Assembly (NCBI RefSeq): GCF_023065955.2
Contig: NW_026622874.1
Location: 27,697,272 to 27,761,271 of the forward strand
DNA length: 64,000 nucleotides
DNA from: Ursus arctos
Taxonomy: Eukaryota; Chordata; Mammalia; Carnivora; Ursidae
Direction: 5' to 3'
Below are positions 34,495 through 46,400 of the stretch, piece after piece (position 1 is the stretch's first letter; every line of letters starts with the position of its first letter). Under the pieces are notes generated by a model. The model had not been told where the DNA came from and did not search any database. It saw nothing but the letters and a program-made list of their open reading frames with translations. The position numbers were made by a program, and so were the translations under genes.

Positions 34495-35395
34495 TATTCC
34501 AAGTTCTAACCAGATCCATGTTAAATTACAACACGGCTGTTGGATTTAGGCAATTTAAAATTTTATTTTTTCTTGTTGCTGCTTTTGTTGTTGTCTTTTA
34601 GTAATGAGATTTGATCTTAAGTTCTGCTTCATGGCGACGTCCTAAATTAACCTTATCTAGGACAATGGTGGTATTTACGTGGTGCAGAAGCTAGCCTGGG
34701 AATATTTAGTGCAATTTTTCAGACTCTGTTCAAAGAGGAAAAGGAAGACAGGACCGAGCAACATCGTGGCTTTGGGAAAACATCCTCATCTCTTTTTCAA
34801 ACATTTTGAGATGAGTAAGACTCCACATACATTGCTAAATAAATGCCTCCTTCACCATGACACCATCAAATATTTTAAGAGAAATTAAATCCTTTAGACT
34901 CTGATTCTCTTACACTTGACTCATCAGAATCTTCTTTTGTAAGAGCAACTTGATAGCTAAGGCACCCGTGGGGCCTTTATTCTTGAACAAGGAGGTCATA
35001 TTTTTGCCAGCGCTCATTGCAACCTGAACCAAGAGAAGCTCAAGCTCGGCTTCAGATTTGGAACCCACAACCTTGAGTGAGTTATAATGCTGGTAAATTT
35101 ATTCTCTCTGCAAACTCTCTCAGAGGACACACTTGGGATAGGATGGATATCTTAGAAAAGCATGTGTTCTGAGGCACAAATGAACCGGTAAGCCAGTCAA
35201 GGTACGTGGAGGGTCAGGTCATGGGCAAAAGTCAACCCGTGAAGTGGCATTCTGGGAGACCTGAGAAGCGGAGTTTCGAAGTAATGTACCCCCTGCATCC
35301 ACCCGGGAGAGGAGTAAAACATCAGGGGTTGTAGACGAGGTGAATGGGTTTTGTGGACCAAGTTCTCAATGAGCTCTCCACAGTGAATGCTGTAT
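34495..35395. other. Unique stretch
   Basis: No repeat or gene recognised. Confidence 0.4.
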
Positions 35396-35399
35396 GTGT

Positions 35400-35580
35400 T
35401 CATTCATTCTTTGAACAAATACCCATTGAGCAGGCGCTGTGAACAAACATTGCACAAACATTGGAAATACAGGGGTAGCAAGGCAGAGGAGTCCCTTCCC
35501 ACAAAGATAAGAAACCTGGACACTAGTTACAGTGGGAAGGGCAGAATTTAATCAGTAATAGGGAAAAGAGTCCAGCGTGA
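35400..35580 (-). repeat. L2 LINE 3'-end fragment
   Basis: TTCATTCTTTGAACAAATAC, CCATTGAGCAGGCGCTGTGA, TTGGAAATACAGGGGTAGCA and AGGAGTCCCTTCCCACAAAG follow antisense L2. Unique sequence from 35580 to 36550 shows nothing I recognise. Confidence 0.65.
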
Positions 35581-36554
35581 ACTGACCTCAGCTTCGATCT
35601 GTACAGAGGTGACTGGACATGTTAAAGGGAGAATGGAAAGGGAGGGGGTAGTGGGACCTCAGTAGAGCCAAGGAAGTGAAAAATTTCAAAAAACAGAAGG
35701 GGAAGTTGGCCCATGTGAAACCCATCTGGGTTGGCTAACTGGTGTTTATGCCATTCAGTCCCTGCTCTCCCACGGTGACTGGGAGACGGGGCCCTATCTG
35801 TAGCTGGAGCAAAGAGCAAATTCGTTTGGCAGTCTTGAGTTTTCTCAGGCAGGTACTTTAAGGGGGACTGGGGTCATCTTAGGAATATGGTCTACACCTG
35901 CTAGAAACTACGTTAGTGTTTGTTCAACTCTTTACAGGCCAAGACTGAGGCCCAGTCAAGAAGAGGGCACAGAGGCATCTCTCTAGGGTTTGGTCAGGAA
36001 GAGAATCTTGGTCCCTTTCCTCTTGGAACTCCATTCTATCAGAAAATTAGAGAATAACATTTTAATGAAATGTTTCATTAGATCTATTAGTATTATTTTA
36101 TGATAAGGGTGCTTGTTCTGTACTTCAGATGTTCCTCACAGGATTGGTAAAGTGGCAACTCATCAATTTTCCATGACATTAATTAACTTGGGAAATTCAT
36201 GCCCGAACTACTTGGAGGCAGGTGTGACGTATACATGGGATCATCCATTTCAGTGTCTTTGTTTCACTGTCCTCAAAACGTCTATAAGGACGTCTGGGTT
36301 GTCTACCCCTCCATTTGGCATCACCAAATGAGGTATGGGTATTATATTCAGAGAGTCTGAACTTCTCAAATCAGTGATTCAGATAGGTCATTTTTAATGC
36401 ATGAACACATCTTTCTTTCCCTATTTTTCATTTTGACAAGATGTTTTGGACACTTTCCGAATCAACTGCTGCCCCAAGTCTTGAAATAACTTCTTAGCTC
36501 AGTCAGCCCCAGCACCACCTTCTCACCACATTTGTATCTTCCAAGTGGGAGACT

Positions 36555-36735
36555 CATAATATGAGTAGAAGTAGGACCTGAGTTCTGGTTCCAACTCTGT
36601 CATACTTTATGATACAGGACAAGTCAACCCCTTGGGGCTTCAATTTCCTGCTCTGAGCTCAGCAGAACACAGTAAGATGTGCCCAGATGGAAAAGTGCTG
36701 TGAAGATAAAAATCTGTTATGCACATGCTAGTTTT
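36555..36735 (+). repeat. MIR element
   Basis: Sense MIR: CCTGAGTTCTGGTTCCAACT, CAGGACAAGTCAACCCCTTG, GGGCTTCAATTTCCTGCTC and AAAGTGCTGTGAAGATAAA. Confidence 0.65.
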
Positions 36736-36739
36736 CATT

Positions 36740-36890
36740 AATTTTGTAAGCATCCATTGTGCTAGGAGCGCAGAATGCTGGATTAGGCGCTATGGGGAGC
36801 AAATTAGGCGCAAGACTTGATTCCTACCATTAAGATACTGACAATCAGTTCGAGCTGATGACATAAGGAATTAAAAGTGATACAGGGAAT
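36740..36890 (-). repeat. L2 LINE 3'-end fragment
   Basis: TAAGCATCCATTGTGCTAGG, GGATTAGGCGCTATGGGGAG and TTGATTCCTACCATTAAGAT match antisense L2. Confidence 0.55.
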
Positions 36891-38380
36891 GAAACTGTGA
36901 TTTTTGTTGTTGTAGTTTTGTGTTTCTTAGGGGAGGGAGTTGAAAGGAGCAGGAACACATTTTTCCCCCTATGTCTTAAGCCCTATATAGGAGGGACTAG
37001 AAAACACAGCTATATTTAATGCGCTATTGCAAAGTAAGGTAGTGATCTGGCCACATGTGCAGAGAGACCAGCCACTTGGTGCTCTGATGCAGCACGTGGT
37101 GATCCGCGTCGAGGGCCATGTGATGTCTTCCCCCACGGGGCCTTTGCCTGGAATGATGACTGATAGGGGAACATCACTGTTCAGAAGAATCTTTTCTCTG
37201 GAGAGGCATTATGTGTCCAAAATGGATCAAAAATTTCATTTCTTCCCTCCATGTTTAGCTAAAAGAGTCATCTGAGTGATTTGTAAATTTAGCAACGACT
37301 GAGGTTCAAAGCCCTGTCACCCTGCAGATCTTGACTTCTTGTCTGTTGTGGTCCCTTATCCAGACTCTCCAGAGCCTGGGGCTTGCAGCAATAAAAAGGA
37401 GCAAAAACACATTGTCTGTATCTCAGCAAGGTCCTTGGCATGCCAGGGCAGAAGTGCTGGTTGCTTTCTTCTCCAGCCTGCTGCCTCCACATGAAGGGAC
37501 AGCTGAGGACTGAGTCTGCAGCAAGGGGCAAGTGGCGCAGGGGACAGGGCACTCAGTGTTCCTCTTGTCCCCTTTCCTCTAGTACGAAAATGACACTGCA
37601 TCCCTCCAGGAGAAGCATCTTCAGCCTGGTAAGGGCATTAGTAACAGAAACTTCCACTGAAAAGCCAATACCGATGGAAATCCTAAGCCTGATTTTCTTT
37701 GGTTTAAAATGCATGCTGCTGCAAAGGCAAGTGACCTTCCTTTATTGATGGAATACCTTGAAAATTTCTTTCACAGTCTGTCGTTGCCATGCCCGACCGA
37801 GCAAATCCTGCTCTCTCCCTCTGCTCCCTAGAGGAAAGCCTCAGGACCCCACTGGAAAAAGCAAATGATCGATTAATGATAAAATTGGCCAACTTGCCAA
37901 TAACGATAAATTGCTTTGTTCTTCCCATAACAAGGATGCCAGCCCAGTGCGTAGCCTGTGCCTGGAGACAAAGGATGGGAACCCCGCTCACAATTAACAT
38001 AGATGAGCTTTCAGACCCGTAATGAGCACGATGATAACAATAAAAATGGCTCACGTGTCTGTCTTGTTTTTGAACGATTTCAAATGTTTCACCTAGTCTT
38101 GTGATCAGATATTTACATTTGCAGGAGAAATGCAATGGTAGTAGTCAAAATTTGGTCTGAGCAGGTTTCTCTTCCCTTCATGTGGGTGGATGAGTTCATG
38201 AATGTGCACATTTTAACATGTAAAAATACTCTAAAGACAGCAAAACAACAAGAAGACCTCCCGGAAATCTGGCGTCCTCTTGAGGAAATAACATTTGCAC
38301 ATGAAACCACGTGCAAATAAATATAAAACAACGTGTCAAAAAGGACAAATTGATATACACAATCACGATCTTTATTTAGT
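36891..38380. other. Unique stretch with AT-rich motif cluster
   Basis: No repeat recognised. 37861-37920 packs ATCGATTAATGAT, TTGGCCAACTTGCCAA (two NFI half-sites with a 6-base rather than 5-base spacer) and CGATAAATTGC into 60 bases, which resembles a regulatory element. Frames at 37289-37748 and 37704-38135 overlap on opposite strands and have no domain. Confidence 0.4.
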
Positions 38381-38384
38381 ATTT

Positions 38385-39230
38385 TCGAAATCATGGAATT
38401 GTTTTTATTTGAAGAGTAATATTAATTATCCTTTGCCCATGTAGAAAACCCATAAAATAATGAAGAAATAAGTATTCACTGCAATCCACCACTCAGGAAA
38501 AAGAAAGGCAACCATGTAACATTTTAATGTAATTCTTTCTGGTCTTTTTATTTTTTTCTAAAGATTACAGACTTTATTCATAAAAAAGTGTTTGTGCATA
38601 TTCTATTTACTCTTTAAAAAAAAACAGGGGTGCCTGGGTGGCTCAGTCAGTTGAGTGTCTGCCGTGGGCTCAGGTCATGATCCAGGGATGGAGCCCCACG
38701 TCAGGCTTCCCTGCCGAGCAGGGAGCCTGCTTCTTCCTCCCCTTTTCTACCCCTCCTCCGTTCTTCACGCTCTCTCTCAAATAAAATCTTAAGAAAAAAA
38801 ACAATGTGTCATAGTGTTAAGTACATTCACATTATTCTGCAACCAATTTTGATCTTTAAAAAAGGCATATATGCATGAATATGATAGATTTTCTATTTTC
38901 TTATTTTTATTTTTGGGGGGCATAGATTTTTTTTATTATACTTATTTTTCTAAATAATGTTTTTTCTTAGTATCAAAAATAATCCACGTTCAGTACAGAA
39001 AACTTAGAAAATACCCGTTATTCTAACACTATGAAATAACTAATGTTATGGTTTACCAGTTATCCCTCTAGCATTTTTCCATGTGAGGACATGTATCTGT
39101 GTAGGTACCTATCTATACATCATTTGCACTTGAATTTATAAAGACAAAATTATATCAAAGGTATCAAATACCCTTTCCTTCAGGATTATTTTGTGAGTTA
39201 TCTGATACAAATAAACCTGCACATACTGTT
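38385..39230. repeat. Possible ancient L1ME-type 3' UTR, split by a SINE
   Basis: AACCATGTAACATTTTAATG, AATTCTTTCTGGTCTTTTTA, AGTACAGAAAACTTAGAAAA and TTATCCCTCTAGCATTTTTC resemble old L1ME-type 3' sequences. Strongly decayed; orientation not assigned. Confidence 0.4.
38627..38791 (+). mobile_element. CAN SINE, slightly shortened
   Basis: GGGGTGCCTGGGTGGCTCAG, TTGAGTGTCTGCCGTGGGCT, GGAGCCTGCTTCTTCC and a short AAATAAAATCTT tail. A-rich flanks hide any target duplication. Confidence 0.94.
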
Positions 39231-39244
39231 TTATTGCCTTTTTT

Positions 39245-39429
39245 AAAAAAGATTTTATTTATTTATCTGAGAGAGAGCAAGAGTAAGAAAGATCACAGAG
39301 GCAGAGAGAGAAGGAGAAGCAGGCTCCCCGCTGAGCAGGGAGCCCGATGCGAGGCTTGATTCCAGTATCCTGAGATCATGACCTGAGCCGAAGGCAGACG
39401 CTTAACTGACTGAGCCACCCAAGTGCCCC
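39245..39429 (-). mobile_element. CAN SINE
   Basis: Reverse complement: AAAGATTTTATTTATTTATC, GCAGGCTCCCCGCTGAGCAG, TGAGATCATGACCTGAGCCG, AGACGCTTAACTGACTGAGC, CACCCAAGTGCCCC. Target duplication TTATTGCCTTTTTT at 39231-39244 and 39430-39443. Confidence 0.97.
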
Positions 39430-39459
39430 TTATTGCCTTTTTTTTTTTTTTTTTCCATT

Positions 39460-40300
39460 TCACATTGTTGTGTGTGCTTTTTGTGGTCAATTCCAGTGGC
39501 AAGGCTGGAGAAGTTTAAGGCGAAGGGATGTAATTTACCGGGCAGAGCTTTCTAGAGGAGTGAGCTTGAGGGCTAGGAGAAGGATACAGGAACAGGCCCC
39601 CTCTTTGTCTACCCCTAGCCTCTTGGCTCTTTCTCCTGCTGCTCTGGTCTCCAAGGTATTTGCCCAGGGAGGCAGAGTTCAGCATGCACCAGAGGCGTGG
39701 GACAAGGGAGAGGTCCATGGGTTGTAGAGAAGTGGCCTGGTCCAACTGCTGAAAATCAGGCTGCCTGCTTCTTGTTCGTTGGCTAAAAATGTTCTCTCTT
39801 GAGGTTGTAAGATAATGACGCTCTTGTTGAGCGTGGAGCCAAGAAGAGATGGTACTGAAAAGGCAAATACTTATCTGCTGCCTATAATAGAATGTTTCCA
39901 GATACCCAAGAGAATTTAATAATACTCCTTAAAATATAAAATAATTTCAGAATTTCCAACAATTAGTATCAAGTGGCAAGTAGGCCAGATTACAGAGAGC
40001 TTGAATTGTGTCCTGGGGCTTGACAAATTGAGACCCTGGATTCATAGCAATCCTCTTTAATCAGCGAGTCAGATAAATTGATACATGTCACTAGTCATTT
40101 TATCTACTAATCACACAGGCTACAGACAAGCTGAGAGATTTGCTGTTAGGTTGTTGGGAAGGGGATGGGGGGATAGAAGTAGCATGTGTAAACTTGAGGT
40201 CATAAAAATTCATTTACTAGGAAAAACTCCAAATATACAAAATTTTCAGTGGAAGGAGATCTGGGTACTAGATTTACTTTTGTTTTTGTTTTGGTATTTT
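39460..40300. other. Unique stretch
   Basis: No repeat or gene recognised; frames at 39470-39745 overlap on both strands and have no domain. Confidence 0.4.
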
Positions 40301-40304
40301 GTTT

Positions 40305-40450
40305 TAGCTGATGAGCTGAACAATCTTAGACAATCACCCAACTTTCTCTGTGCCTTGGGTTCCTTTTTAGTGTGATGGGTTTAATTCTGTCTAGTTTACC
40401 TACCAAAGCTTTTGTGAGGCTTGAATTTGTGAATAGATATGGGAACACTT
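40305..40450 (+). repeat. MIR element
   Basis: Sense MIR: CTTAGACAATCACCCAACTT, TCTGTGCCTTGGGTTCCTTT and TTTGTGAGGCTTGAATTTGT. Confidence 0.55.
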
Positions 40451-40799
40451 TAAAAATTAAAAATGCAATGTAACGATACTATTAGCCAAAGACTTTCATT
40501 ACACAACAAGCCCATAACATGGATTGGAAAGTAAATTAAGAGAACGCAATTGGTTTTCTGTATGGACAGAAGTAGCTGACTGGCTATTATGTTTGGGAGC
40601 ATGTGGGGCAAACTTTCTTTTTTGATGTACATTTACAGAAACTTCTCAAGAAAAATTGAGCATCTTTGAAAAGAGACCACCAAAACATACACATTATTAA
40701 AAAAAGATAGTCTATTAAAAAGAAGATATAGCCTAAATTATTATTATTATTATTAATTTTGTGATCATGTTTGAATTTGCATTAAGGCATCTGGTTGCT

Positions 40800-40918
40800 A
40801 TTTGGGGCAAGGACTGTGACTGGTCATGGCCCCGTCTCCATTGCTTCAGTAAGGATCTGGCACATCGTAGGCATTTGGTGTTTACTGAATGAACAGATGG
40901 ATGAATGAATGAAAAGTT
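40800..40918 (+). repeat. L2 LINE 3'-end fragment
   Basis: GGGGCAAGGACTGTGACTGG, AGGATCTGGCACATCGTAGG and TTTACTGAATGAACAGATGG match the sense L2 end. A (TTA)n stub precedes it at 40740-40756. Confidence 0.75.
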
Positions 40919-40920
40919 GT

Positions 40921-41099
40921 GGGGGGGCGCTTGGGTGGCTCAGTCAGTTAAGCATCTGCCTTTGGCTCAGGTTGTGATCCCAGAGTTCTGGGATGGAGCC
41001 CCACATTGGGCTCCCTAAGTGGGAAGCCTGCTTCTCCCTCTCCCGCTTATGTGCATGCGCTCTCTCTGTCAAATAAATGAATGAAATCTTTAAAAAAAA
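40921..41099 (+). mobile_element. CAN SINE
   Basis: GGGCGCTTGGGTGGCTCAGT, AAGCATCTGCCTTTGGCTCA, GATCCCAGAGTTCTGGGATG, CTCTCTCTGTCAAATAAATG. Target duplication GAAAAGTTG at 40911-40919 and 41100-41108; it landed at the end of an L2. Confidence 0.95.
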
Positions 41100-41404
41100 G
41101 AAAAGTTGGGTCTTGGGTGTTTAGAGGGTAAGGTAGAAGGTTACTGACATCCATCAGAGAAACTACTATGTACCAGTTAAAGTACTAAGACTTCAGCTTC
41201 ATCTGCTCTATTTATCAAAAAATCCTTGGTAAAATTTTCTACTAGCTAGAAATGATAATGATTGTGTTCCCCAAAGACACACAAACGAAACATGCTGGTG
41301 GGAGAAGGCGCAGGCCATGGGACTGTTTTCTAGAATTCATCCAAGCTATGGGACACACATATCCATCCATCTATGTACCCAGCCAATAGATGTCTATGAA
41401 ATGA

Positions 41405-41438
41405 ACACACACACACACACACGCACGCACACGCACAC
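41405..41438. repeat. (CA)n microsatellite
   Basis: ACACAC tract with CG interruptions (ACGCACGCAC) over about 34 bases. Confidence 0.9.
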
Positions 41439-41439
41439 A

Positions 41440-42655
41440 TAACATATATTCTCATTGCCTAGCTTGATTGTTAAACCCAGTAATTTGAGCTAAAAATGGG
41501 AAGAACAGATCTTCTTGTTTTATAGTTGAAGAGGGATGTTGAATGACAGTTTAAGGCAACATGGCTGATCAGCAGTGTCTGACTTCCTCTAATGGCTACA
41601 CAGGGGGCCTGGGGCTCTGATTTGGGCTGGAGTCCAGGAGCCTAGATGGGGTGGAAGTGAATAGAAATGAGACATGGCTGGAGGCCATGAGCGTGAAGTC
41701 TAAATTCCAGCATTGGTGGTCCAAAGGGTGAAATCTATGCACTGCGATAGGAAAGGATGGCTTAAGAGGCAGATCTTGGAGTAGTCTCCTAGTGATACTG
41801 CAGAGAGCTGGAGAGAAAGACGGGGGTTGACTTTTTACTAGGGACCTGTCACCCAGTCTGTCAAAGATGTTTTGCTAATTCAGATAAGTACAGAATCATT
41901 TCTAGAGCTTGGGTGTTCTCATTCCTAGGTAATTTCTGAAGGCCCCACAGAAAATCAACACATTTTACCAGCAAGACAATGTACTAAGCATATTTCAGAA
42001 GTAAACAACCCAAAGCTAATCATCAGTGTGGTGGGCGTTGTAACGGGCACCAGCCAGATCTGCTTTCAGGGATAGAGGACTCATTCCCCACCCCCTGGCT
42101 GGCAGACCCCAGCTGCTTCCAGGCAATTGTCTCTACTGAAGAAAACCCTTCCCCCAGAAGGCCTGAGTTCAACGACTGCTCCAATAAGAAGAGTAAACCT
42201 ATGGCTGCCTCATTCCAACTCAAGCAGCTAGGAAGTGTCACCTTGGCTCTAAGTAGGATGAGTTGAAGACGGCACCAAGACAGCGTCACAGCTTCCTTTC
42301 TCCCTCGGCCTTGTCGGCTTCCTTCCCTTTCTGTTCCCAGGTGGTGCTCCCAGGAGCGCTCCCTCATAAACACCTGCAAGCTTATCTCCATCCCAGAGTC
42401 TGCTTCCCTGCCCCGGCCTGACCTGCTTTCCTGGCTGACAGTGAGCTGCTTGTCTTTCAGGAGATGGCTGTGACAATAGTTTGACAACCTGTCATGAAGG
42501 TCTGTCTGAAGATCCAAAGAAGAGGCGTGAAGACCAGGTAATGTCCTGATACATAAACATTTTGCTCTACCATGATCATGCCATCAGTGCACTTTAAATA
42601 TTCAAAGCCTTCTCGCAAGGCTTTGATCATCTCAGAAAGCGGTTTTGTTTTTGTT
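41440..42655. other. Unique stretch containing a candidate exon
   Basis: No repeat seen. A minus-strand frame of 164 codons (42023-42517) has no domain and is probably chance. On the + strand 42461-42537 has splice-like borders (separate entry). Confidence 0.4.
42461..42537 (+). other. Candidate 77-nt internal exon (unproven)
   Basis: Preceded by a pyrimidine-rich acceptor (CTGCTTGTCTTTCAG) and followed by CCAG|GTAATG, a usable donor. One of three frames is open throughout (about 25 codons, with an acidic then Lys/Arg-rich end); the other two hit stops early. A 77-nt stretch is open in at least one frame by chance about two thirds of the time, so this is weak evidence. No protein family recognised. 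Confidence 0.15.
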
Positions 42656-42775
42656 TTTGTTTTGCCCATCTTACAGATTTGGAAATCAATGCTAACCAAG
42701 GGTTACTGACATGAACAAGAACCCATGACTAGAAGTGGCAGAAAAAGGACTTCGAACTGAGCTCTTACAAAATCG
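42655..42775 (-). repeat. MIR fragment
   Basis: Antisense MIR core: GCCCATCTTACAGATTTGGA, ATGACTAGAAGTGGCAGAAA and GACTTCGAACTGAGCTC. Confidence 0.5.
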
Positions 42776-43319
42776 TTGAAAACGGGACTTTAAAAACAAA
42801 AGGACAGGGATCTATGAGGTTACCAGAAGCAGGGAGGCAGGAGAATGGCTCTCAGGATCTGCTGGAGTCCAAATGGCATGGCCCAGATGTGTGACGGTGG
42901 GACATGGTCGCAGCGCTGTTTCAGCTGCGCAGGGAATTCTCAGGGATCTTGGAGGTGGGGGGAGGGGCTGTTGAGGACTCTCCCGCCCCCCCTCCCCTTG
43001 AGGTGAAAGATGCAAAGTGAGAGGCCTGGTGACAGTTTCTGGGATTGGTAGCTCTAGCCCCAAACTGAAAAGCAACTTTTCTGTGCAAGATCTCAGGGGC
43101 TTAACAGCAATCACAGCATTTCTGTTAAGATATTAATCTTGTGATAACAAAGAATAATGCTCTTTTTGGTCACACAAATTACACACATATATTTACATAT
43201 AACATGTTATATACACATTTTATAAAATGTTACCTATAACATTTATGTGTAATTTCCCTCCACTGGTCACTTTCTACGGCTGATTGTCCCCCAAACTATT
43301 TCCCAAGCCTTCAGTGTTT

Positions 43320-43740
43320 CAGCGGCGTGGCCGCTTTCCAGCTCAGTCTCGGATTACATTGATTTCTAAGGCATCCCTGTGTGTTCCGGACGTGCACGTG
43401 GAGCACTGCGCGGTGAGCCCACGTTTTCTCACTGTTTTCTTTTCCTCCCGAAGCTCCCTTCCTTTTGGCCGCGAGCCGGATCAGGCAACCGCGCGGCAGC
43501 CTTTCTTGCGGGATGTGCTGAGAGCCTGCCCCCAGCTCCGCTCATCTCAGGCAGCAGAGCATACAGTGCAAGGCGACGATGCGACACAGGGCAAGCAAGC
43601 CGCTTTCTGGTGACTGTGACCCGCCAGGCGACGCGCGGCGCGGGGGCACCGGCTCTGTATCCCCATTAGGCAATTAGCTGATTGCTGTCGCCCGCAGCTC
43701 GAGCGGTGCGCGGGGATTTCACCGCCTGCCCACCTCCACT
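43320..43740. promoter_or_regulatory. Second CpG island
   Basis: By eye about 38 CpGs in 415 bp at roughly 60% GC, so observed/expected is near 1. No repeat. A + strand donor-like CTGCGCG|GTGAGC lies at about 43408. Frames at 43284-43613 and 43379-43669 are short and domain-free. It may be an alternative promoter or a CpG-rich regulatory element next to the repeat-free block that follows. Confidence 0.6.
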
Positions 43741-45640
43741 GCAAACAGAGGCACGTTCTCCGACTTTGATAGCTCCCTGGGTTCCTGTGAAAAACAACCA
43801 CAGCGTTGCCATAGCGTATTTCTCAAATACCAGCATCAGGGGATCGCAGAATTACAGCAACAAATGTTACGAGGTACTATTTGCAAATAGACATGCGGCA
43901 AAATAATCCAAATAGGACCATTAAATAATAATCCTCATTAAAACCAAACCAAACTAAACACAATCATTCTTAAAAGTGTGCTGAAGGGGAGGGGACCAAA
44001 ATGTTTTTAGAGAAGATTAATAATTTGCTCATTAATTTTATTGGATAATTACACATCATTGGTCTTTCCAGAGTAGCTCATTTTTTGAAATTAGGAATGC
44101 CTTTTAGGTTTTCTCTGGTACAATGTGCACATCAGGTGTGCAGAGAGCTTTTTAGCATGCACAAAAATGAATCACGATATTAGACAATGTGCTATTTTTC
44201 TATAAGAAGGCAGCCGTTCCTAAAACGTTAATCTACTGCAAAAAGACGCTCCTTATTTGGAAGAAATTAGAGGGAGAGTCTACTCAGCAAACACCTCTGC
44301 TAACAGCTTCATTAGTATGTATTTTCACATAATTCAATTAGCCAAAACACACACACATGCTAACAGTGCTGTTCCCTGCTCTGGGAGTGTCAGCAAGACT
44401 TTCAGCAGATCTGAAACAAAATTGCATAAATGGCGTGTAAAGCTCTGTGCATACAAAGATACCTTCAGGGTTCTAATAAATTCATGAAACTTTTTAAAGT
44501 ATGATTTCCTAGCAGGCAATCACTTTTAATTAACAGGATCACCTACAGCAACACATGTCCTTCAAAAACTTACATTATTTTTTCTTTTTGAATTTCAAAG
44601 TTTCTGTAGTAAAAGTTGAATAGCTGAGTAGCTTAACCTCAAAAGGATTCCAGGCTTTTATGACAGTTATAAATCACTGTGGTGCCTTCTTTATAAGAAG
44701 AAAAGATTCTTAACACAACAGAGAAAGAAGGAAATCTCTTTTTAGTCATAGCTAGAAGCAAGCATTTTCTCCAAAGGTCAAAAAACTTTTCCTCAGTTAA
44801 AGAATAATTTTAAGGACATTGCAGCTACTTGTACAAGTAATCTCTTATAATTTACTTTATGAATTAAACATTCAACTTCCAGGATTGTGGTTTGACACAG
44901 ATGGACTCGCCTCTTTCTGGAACTGGTTTTGTAGAGTTTCTCCTGTTTAGTTTTTAGTAAACATGGGCCACGGCTGAACGCAGGATCTACTTAATGAGCC
45001 CTTCTCCTTAAGGAAAATGAAAATCTATCAACTCACCAAAGGATCCAGTTGCGTGGTTCTCGCAATTTCTTTTTCAGGCCTTTGTTTGAAAGACAGGACG
45101 TGCTCATAGAACATCTAGGGCTAATGATAAGGTTGCAGAAATCTGAACAAGAGGCAATTCTGAAATGAGAGATGAGTAAGAGACACCAAGAGGAAACCTG
45201 TTCACCTTCCCTTCCCTCATCCTTAAGGAACCTGCGCAGTTGTCTTAAGGTCAAGTGGAGAATTAGGACGATGACTTCTGCCCTCTGCAAAGCTAATAAA
45301 GTACCTGCAGGGTGGGGATTACATGGTCCAAGACATGGAGGTGAGCGCTGATGGAGCAGCCTTTGCAGACAAGAGGCAGCAGTGCCTCCAAGCACCGCTC
45401 TGAAAAAATCCATGCCACCTCTTGAAGCCAGCCGCCATCATTCCTCCCCTGGGTGACTGTGGCAACCTCCCTCTGGTCCTCCTGCCTTGGATCGCTCCTC
45501 TCAAACTCATTCTCCACTGAGGTTTTATTTGCTCGTTTTTGGGGGAAGAATTAGGTTAGCCACAGACTGTATGAGGTGTTAGGGACACAAGATTTTTTCC
45601 AAAACATAAATGTGATCTTTTGCTTCCAAACTCAATTATC
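43741..45640. other. Repeat-free AT-rich block, candidate conserved regulatory DNA
   Basis: About 1.9 kb with no recognisable transposon in a repeat-rich neighbourhood. Its first half is rich in TAAT/ATTA cores (for example 44010-44060, around GATTAATAATTTGCTCATTA) and other homeodomain-like sites. Absence of old repeats next to a CpG island is typical of conserved developmental enhancers (established pattern); conservation itself cannot be checked here. Confidence 0.35.
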
Positions 45641-45644
45641 TCAA

Positions 45645-46025
45645 AAGATCCCCACTATCCTTAAGATAATGTCTAAAATCCTTAAGATGGCACAAAAGCC
45701 CTCTGTGATTTTGCCCTCTACTAATCTTGCCAGCCTCGACTCTTGCTCTCTTTTACCTCTCAATCTAATGTCTAGCAATTATTGGACTACTGGTAGACCC
45801 AGCCACCCGACAGAAGTCTGTTTTCTTTCTCACATTTTCCCCCCAAGTGTGGCTTTTTAGTCCCAATCTTTGGAAGATCTCCTTTCCCCTTTTCCTCAGT
45901 TTGAGTCAAAGGCCACCCTAGTGAATGCCTACTCATTCATCAGGTGCCCACTTAAAGATCATGCTTTACATCCTTTCCGAAGCCTTCTCTGACTCCCCCA
46001 AACTGTTGACCCTTCTAGGCAATCT
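45645..46025 (+). repeat. L2 LINE fragment
   Basis: Sense L2: ATAATGTCTAAAATCCTTAA, GATGGCACAAAAGCCCTCTG, TGATTTTGCCCTCTACTAAT, CTTGCCAGCCTCGACTCTTG and AAGCCTTCTCTGACTCCCCC. Confidence 0.8.
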
Positions 46026-46044
46026 TGATGCATTTTCTGTTTGT

Positions 46045-46400
46045 TTCAATGGCAGCCCTCATTTAGTCAGTGAATATTTATTGAGCACTTACTATGTGTC
46101 AGGTGCTGTTCTGGGGATATCATGATGAAAAAGTAGCTCTGTGTTCCAAGGGAGCTTCTATTTTAGTGGAGGAAAATAAACACAAAATAGCTATTCAAAT
46201 AAATAAGTAAGTAAGTAAATAAGACAATCTATGATTGTGATAACCGTGGTGGGGAAGAGTGTTCTATTTAAGTAGGGGGTTGAGGGGAGGTTTCTGTGAG
46301 GAGATCACATTTGAGCTGAGGAGCCAGCCCAAAAATATCTAATAAAAGATCATGCCGTGTGCAAAAGAAGGAAAAATAAGCCCACAGTATCTGAAGTGGG
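46045..46400 (-). repeat. L2 LINE 3' end
   Basis: Antisense L2: TCAGTGAATATTTATTGAGC, ACTTACTATGTGTCAGGTGC, AGGGAGCTTCTATTTTAGTG and CACATTTGAGCTGAGGAGCC. With the preceding sense fragment this forms a tail-to-tail L2 pair. 46400-46850 holds nothing certain. Confidence 0.78.

Noticed and set aside
41405..41438. CA repeat as Z-DNA or regulatory element
   Set aside because: Ordinary interrupted dinucleotide repeat; nothing around it supports a role.
42023..42517. Minus-strand frame of 164 codons
   Set aside because: No recognisable domain or splice context on that strand; it sits in stop-poor, moderately GC-rich unique sequence.
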